This document shows positions 32,179 to 39,769 of a stretch of 54,003 bases of DNA, one piece after another. Below the pieces are notes generated by a model, which did no database searches, had not been told where the DNA came from, and saw nothing but the letters and a program-made list of their open reading frames with translations. The stretch is from an uncultured Hyphomicrobium sp. (GTDB lineage: Bacteria; Pseudomonadota; Alphaproteobacteria; Rhizobiales; Hyphomicrobiaceae), in contig NZ_CADEFI010000023.1 of the NCBI RefSeq assembly GCF_902826555.1, forward strand, positions 1-54,003, read 5' to 3'. Position numbers and translations under genes: made by a program. Every line of letters starts with the position of its first letter. Position 1 is the stretch's first letter.

Positions 32179-33540
32179 ATGAACGTTTCAACTGGGCCGG
32201 CATATCGGCCCGCCCGGTCTGTTTTGTGCCGTCCCCATGCCCCTTACCCTAGGGGATTTTCCTTCATTGCCGCGGCTTTTCTCCTGCTTGCTGCGCCGCT
32301 TCCCGTGCGGGCACAGGAGGGGGCACCTGAGGCCCCGGCAGCTCCTTCTGCGGCACCGGCGGCGCCTGCCGCACCCCCTGCCGCCGAGGCAGCGGCAAGC
32401 GATCCGGCAGCGCTGAAGATCCGTATTCTGATGGCTCGCGAATTGCGCGAGGATCGCCTTCCGCCGCTGTCGCTGCTCGATATCCCGCCGCCGGACGACG
32501 GCGTTGCCGGCGCCAAGCTCGCCATCTCCGACAACAATACGACGGGACGCTTCCTGAAGCAGGAGTTTACCCTCGACATCGTGCAGGCGGCAACGCCGGC
32601 TGAACTCGTGGCCGAAGTCGTAAAGCGCGTGGACGAAGGCATCGCGTACGTGGTTGCCGATGCTTCCGCCGGCACGTTGCTTCAGCTCTCCGACGCTCTC
32701 AAGGACAAGGACGCGGTCGTCTTCAATGCTTCCGCACCCGACGAAGCGCTCCGCGAGGAGCAGTGCCGGGTTAACATCAAGCACACTGCGCCATCGCGCT
32801 CCATGCTGACCGACGCGCTCGGGCAATACCTGGCGTGGAAGCAGTGGCGCAAATGGGTGCTCGTGGTCGGCCCTGCGCCCGAGGACAAGCTCTATGCGGA
32901 TGCCGTGCGGCGCACGGCGAAGCGTTTCGGACACAAAATCGTCGAGGAGCGGTCGTTCGCCTACGATCCCGGCAGCCGGCGCTCCGATGGCGGCTTCGAG
33001 CAAATCCAGCAGCAGATCCCGAGCTTCATGCAGGGCCTGCCCGAGCACGACGTGGTCGTGGTCGCGGACGAAGGCGAGCTGTTCGGCGAGTATTTCCCTT
33101 ATCGCACCTGGATTTCGCGACCGGTGGTGGGAACGGCCGGGCTGTTCGCAACGCCCTGGCATCCGGCCATCGAACTCTGGGGCGGTACGCAGTTCCAAAA
33201 CCGCTTCAAGCGTCTCGCGGGACGGACGATGCGGTCGCTCGACTACAACGTCTGGGAGGCTGTGCGCTCGGTCGGCGAGGCGGCGACGCGCAAGAACTCG
33301 GCGGATCCCAAGGTCCTCATTCCCTACATGCGCTCGCCGGAATTCGAGCTTGCGGCATTCAAGGGGCAGAAGGTCACTTACCGGGCCTGGAACGGGCAAC
33401 TGCGGCAGCCCGTCGTGCTCGCGACGGCCAAGATCCTCGTGACCGTTTCACCTCAGCCGGGCTTCCTGCACCAAACGACCGAGCTCGATACGCTGGGAGT
33501 CGATCAGCCAGAAACAAAGTGCACCGCCTTCAAGAAGTAA
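32179..33540 (+). CDS. PQQ-alcohol-dehydrogenase-associated ABC substrate-binding protein
   Basis: A 453-residue exported protein: long signal region, a low-complexity Ala/Pro stretch (about residues 48-75), then a branched-chain-amino-acid-receptor-like fold (IRILMARELREDRLPPLSLLDIPPPDDGVAGAKLAI... VVGPAPEDKLYADAVRRTAKRFGHKI). The family occurs only near PQQ dehydrogenase genes and corresponds to the binding component of the PedA1A2BC system needed for lanthanide-dependent growth in Pseudomonas putida. The first of five co-directional genes. The ligand is not proven; a lanthanide complex is the current idea. Confidence 0.82.
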   Translation: MNVSTGPAYRPARSVLCRPHAPYPRGFSFIAAAFLLLAAPLPVRAQEGAPEAPAAPSAAPAAPAAPPAAEAAASDPAALKIRILMARELREDRLPPLSLLDIPPPDDGVAGAKLAISDNNTTGRFLKQEFTLDIVQAATPAELVAEVVKRVDEGIAYVVADASAGTLLQLSDALKDKDAVVFNASAPDEALREEQCRVNIKHTAPSRSMLTDALGQYLAWKQWRKWVLVVGPAPEDKLYADAVRRTAKRFGHKIVEERSFAYDPGSRRSDGGFEQIQQQIPSFMQGLPEHDVVVVADEGELFGEYFPYRTWISRPVVGTAGLFATPWHPAIELWGGTQFQNRFKRLAGRTMRSLDYNVWEAVRSVGEAATRKNSADPKVLIPYMRSPEFELAAFKGQKVTYRAWNGQLRQPVVLATAKILVTVSPQPGFLHQTTELDTLGVDQPETKCTAFKK

Positions 33541-33568
33541 TGTGCGCGAACGACCAAGGAGCTTCGAC

Positions 33569-34549
33569 GTGACAATCAAACGGCAAGGCCTCGTTTCTGC
33601 ATTGGCCGCTTCTCTTCTTGCGCTCACGGCCTCGAACGCGATGGCCTTCAAGGTGTTCGTCTCGAACGAGAAGGAGAACACGATCTCGGTGATCGACAGC
33701 GAGACGCTTGCGGTCGTGCACACCATCAAGACCGGCAACCGGCCGCGCGGCATCATTCTCGCCAACGAAGGCAAGTGGGTGATCGTGTGTGCGAGCGACG
33801 ACCACAAGATGCAGGTGTTCGACACCAGCACCTTCGAGTTCGTCAAGGACCTGCCCTCGGGGCCCGATCCCGAGCTGCCGATCCTGCATACGTCGGGCAA
33901 TCCGCTCTACGTCTCCAACGAGGACGACAACCTCGTCACCGTCGTCGACATCTTCAAGGGCACGATCATCACGGACGTTCCGGTCGGCGTGGAGCCCGAG
34001 GGCATGGGTATGAGCCCGGACGGAAAGATCCTGGTCAATACGTCCGAGACGACGAACATGGCGCATTTCATCGATGCGCAAACGTTCAAGAGCATCGACA
34101 ACATCCTGGTCGACAACAGGCCGCGCGTGGCGGAGTTCACTGCGGACGGCTCGCAGGTTTGGGTCAGCGCGGAGATCGGCGGAACGGTGACCGTGATCGA
34201 GACCGCAACGCGCAAGGTTCTCGGCAAGGTTACGTTCGAGATTCAGGGCATCACCAAGGATGCGATCCAGCCGGTCGGCGTTCGCATCACGAAGGACGGC
34301 AAGAAGGCGTTCGTTGCGCTTGGGCCGGCCAACCGCGTGGCGGTGGTCGATGTTGCGACGCGGAAAGTGGAGAAGTACCTGCTGGTCGGCCAGCGGGTCT
34401 GGAACCTCGGCTTCACGCCTGACGAAAAGCTCCTATTTACCACCAACGGCACCTCAAACGACGTCTCCGTGATCGAGGTTGCGGCCGAGAAAGTGACCAA
34501 ATCGATCAAGGTCGGCCGGTATCCGTGGGGCGTGGTGGTCGCGCCTTGA
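33569..34549 (+). CDS. YVTN beta-propeller protein of the PQQ-ABC system
   Basis: A 326-residue periplasmic beta-propeller: signal peptide ending near AMAFK, then at least six blades with the pattern FVSNEKENTISVIDSETLAVVHTI, YVSNEDDNLVTVVDIFKG, WVSAEIGGTVTVIETATRKV, FVALGPANRVAVVDVATRKV and FTTNGTSNDVSVIEVAAEKV. This is the repeat protein that accompanies PQQ-dehydrogenase-linked ABC transporters. A second propeller of the same class lies at 45375-46346. The GTG at 33569 has AAGGAG seven bases upstream. Confidence 0.85.
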   Translation: MTIKRQGLVSALAASLLALTASNAMAFKVFVSNEKENTISVIDSETLAVVHTIKTGNRPRGIILANEGKWVIVCASDDHKMQVFDTSTFEFVKDLPSGPDPELPILHTSGNPLYVSNEDDNLVTVVDIFKGTIITDVPVGVEPEGMGMSPDGKILVNTSETTNMAHFIDAQTFKSIDNILVDNRPRVAEFTADGSQVWVSAEIGGTVTVIETATRKVLGKVTFEIQGITKDAIQPVGVRITKDGKKAFVALGPANRVAVVDVATRKVEKYLLVGQRVWNLGFTPDEKLLFTTNGTSNDVSVIEVAAEKVTKSIKVGRYPWGVVVAP

Positions 34550-34711
34550 CCGGAGCCGAGATGCATCTCAAATGCGGAACTCTTTCGTGGTGACAGAGCA
34601 AAGCTACCTGTCCAAGGTATCGTCGACTGATACATGTGGATGGGTGATAGTTACCGCCCAGAAAGATCGGATCGGCGTCCGGTCGCCCCTCACCGGAAAG
34701 CTCGGACAGAC

Positions 34712-35500
34712 GTGAACGATACCGCCAAACATAACCAGGGCTCGGCCTCGTCCGAGCCGGATGCGCTCGTCGTCAATGGCGTAAGCCACAGCTTCGGCGA
34801 GAAGCGCGTGCTCGACAACGTTTCGCTTACAGTGCCGCGCGGGTCGTTCGCCGTTCTCCTCGGCCTCAACGGCGCGGGCAAGTCGACCCTCTTCTCACTC
34901 ATCACGCGCCTCTACGACAACGTCTCGGGCGAGATCCGCATTCTGGGCCATGACGTGAGGCGCTCGCCCGGCGCCGCGTTGCAGCGGCTCGGCGTCGTAT
35001 TCCAATCGAAGACGCTGGATCAGGATCTTTCGCTGCACCAGAACCTGCTCTACCACGCCGCTCTGCATGGTTTCGGGCACCTAGAAGCGCGGCGGAGGGC
35101 GGCGGAGGCGCTTGCCATCGTCGGACTGTCGGATCGGGCGCACGAAAAGATCCGCAACCTTTCGGGCGGCCAGAGCCGGCGCGTTGAAATCGCCCGCTCG
35201 CTCATGCACCGGCCGGGATGCCTGCTGCTCGACGAAGCCACCGTCGGGCTCGACATCGGCTCGCGGGAAAGCGTAATCGGGATCGTGCGCGGCCTCGTGC
35301 AGCGCCAGGGACTCGGCGTGTTGTGGGCGACGCATCTCATCGACGAAATCGCGGATACCGATCTCATCGTGGTGCTGCACAAAGGAAAGGTCATGTTCTC
35401 AGGGCGGCTCGACGGCTTCCTGGCGGAGACGGGAGCCAAATCGGCCCGCGATGCGTTTCGCATCGTGACGGGAACGACCTCGACGGAGGAGGCGGCATGA
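34712..35500 (+). CDS. lutE: ABC ATPase of the PQQ-linked / lanthanide system
   Basis: A 262-residue ATPase with Walker A GLNGAGKST (51-59), signature LSGGQSRRVEIA, Walker B CLLLDEATVGLD and H-loop THLIDE. It belongs to the ATPase family paired with PQQ-alcohol dehydrogenases (PedB in Pseudomonas, LutE in Methylorubrum). I used the GTG at 34712; an ATG at 34634 would add 26 residues unlike the family. The stop overlaps the permease ATG. The symbol rests on family and order, not on a full alignment. Confidence 0.82.
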   Translation: MNDTAKHNQGSASSEPDALVVNGVSHSFGEKRVLDNVSLTVPRGSFAVLLGLNGAGKSTLFSLITRLYDNVSGEIRILGHDVRRSPGAALQRLGVVFQSKTLDQDLSLHQNLLYHAALHGFGHLEARRRAAEALAIVGLSDRAHEKIRNLSGGQSRRVEIARSLMHRPGCLLLDEATVGLDIGSRESVIGIVRGLVQRQGLGVLWATHLIDEIADTDLIVVLHKGKVMFSGRLDGFLAETGAKSARDAFRIVTGTTSTEEAA

Positions 35501-36585
35501 ACGTCGACATCGTGCGACCCGCCACGACCATCGAGGCGCAATACGGGGCCGACGCGCCCCGCCGGCTCGGGCCGTTGGGCTACCTCGCCTGCTTCCGCGG
35601 TATCGTCTGGCGCGAGGTGCTGCGCTTCCTGCATCAGCGCGAGCGGTTCTTCTCGGCGCTGGTGCGGCCGCTGGTATGGCTGTTCATCTTCGCCGCCGGC
35701 TTCCGGCAGGTGCTCGGCGTCTCGATCATCCCACCCTATGAGACTTATGTTCTCTACGAGGTGTATGTCGTGCCCGGCCTGCTCGGCATGATCTTGCTCT
35801 TCAACGCCATGCAGTCATCGCTGTCGATGGTGTACGACCGCGAGACCGGCGCCATGCGCACGCTGCTCGTCAGCCCGTTCCCGCGCTCGTTCCTGCTGCT
35901 GTCAAAGCTCGTCGGCGGCGTGGCGGTGGCTGCGATCCAGGCCTACGTGTTCCTCGGCATCTTCTATTTCTGGGAGGCCGACATTCCCTACACGGCGCAT
36001 CTTGCGCTACTCGGCGTGCCGGCACTTCTGTTCGTACTGCTCATCTTCAATGCGGCGACAGAGGTGTTCTCCGAGACCGTGATCGGGCGCATCATCATCG
36101 CCGCCACCGTGATCGAGGTCGCTATCCTGGCGGCTGCCGTCGCCTACTGGCAGCTTCCGCCTCCCTCCATGAACTATTTCGCGGTGTTGCCGGCGCTCCT
36201 GCTTGCTGGCCTCATGCTTGGATCCCTGTCGCTCTTCATCTCGTCGGTCATCAAGCAGCTCGAGAATTTTGCCGGCGTCATGAACTTCGTCATCTTCCCG
36301 ATGTTCTTCGCCTCGTCCGCACTCTATCCGCTGTGGCGGATCCGCGAGAGCAGCCCGTTGCTGTACGAGATCTGTCTCGTCAATCCGTTCACCTATGCGG
36401 TCGAGCTGATCCGCTTCGCGCTCTACGGGCAAATCGGTGCGCGCCTCGAGGACGGCTCGCTCGACCTTACAAACCTTTATGTTGTCACGGCTTATACGGT
36501 GCTCTTCCTAGGAGCGGCCGTCTATGCTTATAACCCCTCCAAGGGATTGATCGCCCGGCGCGGCGGCCCCGGCGGTGGGGGGTGA
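35497..36585 (+). CDS. lutF: ABC-2 type permease of the PQQ-linked / lanthanide system
   Basis: A 362-residue inner-membrane protein with six to seven hydrophobic segments and the ABC-2 pattern VYDRETGAMRTLLVSPFPRSFLLLSKL, then FASSALYPLWRI and NPFTYAVELIRFALYG. It is the partner of the ATPase (four-base overlap) and resembles PedC/LutF. ABC-2 permeases are mostly exporters, yet this family is required for lanthanide use, so the direction of transport is open. The end GGPGGGG is low-complexity. Confidence 0.82.
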   Translation: MNVDIVRPATTIEAQYGADAPRRLGPLGYLACFRGIVWREVLRFLHQRERFFSALVRPLVWLFIFAAGFRQVLGVSIIPPYETYVLYEVYVVPGLLGMILLFNAMQSSLSMVYDRETGAMRTLLVSPFPRSFLLLSKLVGGVAVAAIQAYVFLGIFYFWEADIPYTAHLALLGVPALLFVLLIFNAATEVFSETVIGRIIIAATVIEVAILAAAVAYWQLPPPSMNYFAVLPALLLAGLMLGSLSLFISSVIKQLENFAGVMNFVIFPMFFASSALYPLWRIRESSPLLYEICLVNPFTYAVELIRFALYGQIGARLEDGSLDLTNLYVVTAYTVLFLGAAVYAYNPSKGLIARRGGPGGGG

Positions 36586-36634
36586 GGAGCTTCAAAAGCC
36601 TTCGGCGAGGCTGGACAAACGAGAGAAACGACAA

Positions 36635-37339
36635 ATGACCAGGATCGCTCAGACGTTCACCATTCCTCTTGCTCTCCTCGGAGCGCTGGCCATCTCCGGC
36701 CCGGCACTCGCGGGGGCGGCAGCTCCCGGCGCGACGCAGACGGAAATCCAGGGCGAGCAGGAGGCTGCGCCTCCTCCCATCGACATGACCAAGGACTGGC
36801 CTTGCGTGCAGCACAAGGTGGATACCGTCTCCGTCGGCGCGATCTGGGATGGGCCGTCGATCGAGGGTGTGAAGGGGTGGTTCCGTGAGCCCGGCATGTC
36901 CGATCTGATCGAGCTCCTGGTCACTCGGCGCATCCCGGTAGAGGATGCCGAGCAGGCGATCCAGAAATTCGCCGAGGGGCTGCCCGCCGATAAAAAGGAC
37001 GAGAAGCTGACCCTGCTGTTCGCCGGCGTCTTCGACAAGATGAACGGCCAGCGTCGCAGCGTGATGAGCGGCATCGAGAAATACCAGAAGTCACAGAAAG
37101 AGCGTGCGACCGAGCTCGAGAAGCAGAGCACGGCGATCGGAGCCCTTGAAAGCAAGCGGCCGCCGGGCATTTCGGACGACACGCCCGAGCTTGCGGATGC
37201 GCGGGAGAAGTTCAACTGGGCGCAGCGAATTTTCCAGGAGCGCCAATCGACCATTCCGCTGGCTTGCGAGCTTCCGGTGCTGATCGAGGAACGGCTCTAC
37301 GCGCTCACGCGCACCATCCGCGGCCTCATGACAAGCTGA
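36635..37339 (+). CDS. exported protein of unknown function after the PQQ-ABC genes
   Basis: A 234-residue protein with a signal peptide (cleavage near ALAGAA). The mature part contains DWPCVQHKVDTVSVGAIWDGPSIEG, then a helical body rich in charged residues (KYQKSQKERATELEKQ is a likely coiled coil, about residues 150-170) and a second cysteine in IPLACELPVLIEERLYAL. The two cysteines could form a disulfide. I do not recognise a domain. Its position after the ABC-2 permease suggests a periplasmic accessory; comparable exported proteins exist in lut/ped clusters. Confidence 0.65.
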   Translation: MTRIAQTFTIPLALLGALAISGPALAGAAAPGATQTEIQGEQEAAPPPIDMTKDWPCVQHKVDTVSVGAIWDGPSIEGVKGWFREPGMSDLIELLVTRRIPVEDAEQAIQKFAEGLPADKKDEKLTLLFAGVFDKMNGQRRSVMSGIEKYQKSQKERATELEKQSTAIGALESKRPPGISDDTPELADAREKFNWAQRIFQERQSTIPLACELPVLIEERLYALTRTIRGLMTS

Positions 37340-37355
37340 GGCGGGGCATCGTCTT

Positions 37356-37943
37356 TTACGGGACGGGCGTGGCTTTCACGAGATCGAAGCCGGCTTGCTG
37401 CCAAGCGTCGGTACCTTCGGAAAACCAGATCACGTTCTTGTAGCCCCAGCTCAAGGCCCTTTTGCCGGCGTTCCAGGACATCCAGCAGTCCTTGAGGCAA
37501 AAGAACACCACGGGCTTGGCGAGATCGCCACCCGTGAGGTTCTTGAGGCGCGATGTGAAATAGGTCTCGAACTCCGCGGAGAGCACGCCGTAGCCGACAT
37601 TGGGAAGCCAATGGGCGCCGTCGATGGTCATGTGGGTCAGATCACGCCAGACGGTACCTGCGGGCAGGTTGGGCGGTTTCGGCGCACGCGGAAACACATC
37701 GATGAAAATAGCGGATCCGGCCTTGAGCAGCGTCTCGGCCTCGTCGGCATCGATCACACGGGCGCCGGTCAGAGTCTTGGGAACGGGCTTGCGGTAGTCA
37801 TCCGTGCGGTAGCCTTCAGGCTCGGAGACGTCAAACTCCTCGGCAGCGATGGCGCCGAGCGCGAGACAAAGCGAGAGCGCGGCGACGGGGACTGCCCCGC
37901 GCACCGCGCTCCATGCAAGTCGGATCAATGTCCCCCGGCGCAC
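37356..37943 (-). CDS. PQQ-associated Cys/Trp-motif rhodanese-like protein
   Basis: A 195-residue exported protein. After the signal (to about residue 34) it has a rhodanese-like fold: ARVIDADEAETLL, AIFIDVFPRAP, then VVFFCLKDCWMSWNAGKRALSWGYKNVIWFSEGTDAW. The motif here is Cys149-Leu-Lys-Asp-Cys153-Trp154 at the place where rhodaneses have their active-site loop. The family is known only beside PQQ-dependent dehydrogenases and is called the CXXCW protein. A thiol-disulfide or sulfur-transfer role is inferred. It is convergent with the gene before it and on the same strand as xoxFGJ. Confidence 0.82.
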   Translation of the reverse strand: MRRGTLIRLAWSAVRGAVPVAALSLCLALGAIAAEEFDVSEPEGYRTDDYRKPVPKTLTGARVIDADEAETLLKAGSAIFIDVFPRAPKPPNLPAGTVWRDLTHMTIDGAHWLPNVGYGVLSAEFETYFTSRLKNLTGGDLAKPVVFFCLKDCWMSWNAGKRALSWGYKNVIWFSEGTDAWQQAGFDLVKATPVP

Positions 37944-38041
37944 GCCGCACGTTCCGTTGTTTGTTAGTGGGTCTCACGTCGCACGGGGGCCTGCCGTATC
38001 AGCGAAATCCGCTTGCAGCGGTGGTCCCCGAAGCGTCTTTC

Positions 38042-38911
38042 TCAGTTCGTGCTCTTGGCGAAGCGCGGCTCGGTGATGAGCTTGTTGTCCTCGTCGACCA
38101 ACGGCACGCCGTACTCCAGCAACACCTTGTCGATGTCGCCCTGACGCTTGGCGATGACGTTGTTGATCTCATGCTTCCAAGCCGTCTCGCCGGCGCGCAC
38201 GCCCATGGTGATGCGATACTCGAGGTTGGGCAGGCCGGGCTGCTTGGCCTCCAGCATGGGGCTCACGTGAAGCTCCTCGCCGCCGCGCTTGGAGTACCAG
38301 CCGGCGTAGGGACCCCAGAGGACCCCGACGTCGATCTCGCCCGAGCGCACATCGTTGACCATGTCCTGCATGGGGTTTTGATAGCGCGTGTCGACGATGA
38401 AGAGATACGACTTGGCGGTGGGCATCAGGCCGGCCTTGGCCACGTAATCCGCAGCGGGCGCGCCCGCCTGGATGCCGACCTTCTTGTCCTTGAGCTTAGG
38501 ATCCAGGATCGAGGTGACGCCCTCGAGGCCCGAGCCCTTCTTCGTCACGAGCGCGTACGTCGTGCGGTAATAGTGATTGGTGTTGAGCGTAAACTCATCG
38601 GCCTGGACGGTGCCCATGATGAGGTCGCAGCGCTTCTCCGACAGCGTCTTGCGTACGAAGCCCGTGCCTTGCGGGAACCACGTATACTCGACCCTGGGGC
38701 GCTTCAGCTCGTCGGCAACGATGTGCGCGATCTTGTTCTCCAACCCCTCATCTTGCTCGTTGGAGTAGGGAAGGTTGGCAGGAGTTGCACAGACGCGGAG
38801 AACGTTGCGGTTCACAGCGTCTGCGAGATGGCCTTCGGCAGCGCCGGCACCGCCGGAGGCGGCAACCAGGCTACCGACAATGATGGCAGCGAATGCGGCG
38901 TGCTTTCTCAT
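38042..38911 (-). CDS. xoxJ: quinoprotein-associated periplasmic binding protein XoxJ
   Basis: A 289-residue exported protein with signal peptide to about residue 25 and a type II solute-binding fold: LRVCATPANLPYSNEQDEGLENKIAHIVADEL, RCDLIMGT, and DVGVLWGPYAGWYSKRGG. XoxJ homologues (MxaJ in the calcium system) bind no known solute and are thought to help activate or load the dehydrogenase or to couple it to its cytochrome. AGAGGAAG precedes the ATG. Gene order xoxF-xoxG-xoxJ on the minus strand is standard. Confidence 0.92.
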   Translation of the reverse strand: MRKHAAFAAIIVGSLVAASGGAGAAEGHLADAVNRNVLRVCATPANLPYSNEQDEGLENKIAHIVADELKRPRVEYTWFPQGTGFVRKTLSEKRCDLIMGTVQADEFTLNTNHYYRTTYALVTKKGSGLEGVTSILDPKLKDKKVGIQAGAPAADYVAKAGLMPTAKSYLFIVDTRYQNPMQDMVNDVRSGEIDVGVLWGPYAGWYSKRGGEELHVSPMLEAKQPGLPNLEYRITMGVRAGETAWKHEINNVIAKRQGDIDKVLLEYGVPLVDEDNKLITEPRFAKSTN

Positions 38912-38959
38912 GCTTCCTCTCTTGTTGCTTGAGGCAGCCGCCGAAAACTGCCAACTCGA

Positions 38960-39547
38960 TCAGCCTCCGATGCAGCTCTTCTCTGCCTCGATCGCCTCTT
39001 TGGGCTTCTCCGCGCGCTGGTCAGCGCTCAAGCGACCGCCCTGCAGGGCGTCGGTGGAGCGTGCGCGCAGGTAGACATAAAGATCGTCGATGTAACACAT
39101 GACGTTCGGGTTATCGCCGAGGGCGGGCATGATGTACTTGGTGCCAGCCACGTCGCGCTCCTGACCGCTCGAAACGACCTGGAGGAACTTCTCGTAGGTC
39201 ATGTTCTTGAGGGAGTCCTTCAGCGCGGGGGCGAAGGTGGAGCCTTCGGCGTTGGGGCCGTGGCAGACGTGGCACTCAGCGTGATAGCGGCGCCAGCCGG
39301 AATAGGTGTTCCAGTCAACCTGGATGACGTGATCGGTGTTCGCCGGATCGCGCTTGACGTCGTAGGTCGGCGTGCCGTCAGGGAGGACCCACTTGCCGTC
39401 CACGAATTTCTTACCCTCCTGGAAGGGCTTCTCGAAGACCGGATCCGGAACCGGGGCCTTGTCGTCCTGCGCGAATGCAGTGCCCACCGAAAGAGCCGCC
39501 AGGCTCAAGCCTGCGGCAACGACTAAACTAAAACCAAATCTCTTCAC
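38960..39547 (-). CDS. xoxG: cytochrome c electron acceptor XoxG
   Basis: A 195-residue periplasmic cytochrome c: signal peptide ending AFAQDD (about residue 26), a long N-terminal arm with the XoxG-type WVLPDGTPTYDVKRDPANTDHVIQVDW, haem motif CHVCH (92-96), and axial Met140 in YIMPALGD. Cys151 and Cys192 may pair. XoxG accepts electrons from XoxF. The start is GTG with GGGGA upstream. It lies 222 bases after xoxF with a hairpin between, so it is probably made at a lower level. Confidence 0.92.
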   Translation of the reverse strand: MKRFGFSLVVAAGLSLAALSVGTAFAQDDKAPVPDPVFEKPFQEGKKFVDGKWVLPDGTPTYDVKRDPANTDHVIQVDWNTYSGWRRYHAECHVCHGPNAEGSTFAPALKDSLKNMTYEKFLQVVSSGQERDVAGTKYIMPALGDNPNVMCYIDDLYVYLRARSTDALQGGRLSADQRAEKPKEAIEAEKSCIGG

Positions 39548-39720
39548 GCGCGTCCCCTGTTTCCTAATGGGTCTTCCTACCGTCTGTTCCTGGTTTTCAC
39601 AACTCCCGAACCAGGAACATCGATCTCACAATCCGGTGTATTTTTCCCGGGTCTTTCTTCAAAACTTGGTGACGCCGCCTCGCCGCTCAAGTGGTTTTGA
39701 AGATTACATTCAAGCAATAA

Positions 39721-39746
39721 ACCGGCGCGGGTTTCCCCGCGCCGGT
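39721..39746 (-). terminator. hairpin between xoxF and xoxG
   Basis: A perfect 11-bp stem: on the minus strand ACCGGCGCGGG, loop GAAA, CCCGCGCCGGT, then TTTATTGCTTG. The tetraloop is of the stable GNRA type. It starts 24 bases after the xoxF stop. It looks like a terminator with partial read-through into xoxG, or an mRNA 3'-end stabiliser. Confidence 0.75.
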
Positions 39747-39769
39747 CCAATGTTTCCTACCGTGCCATA

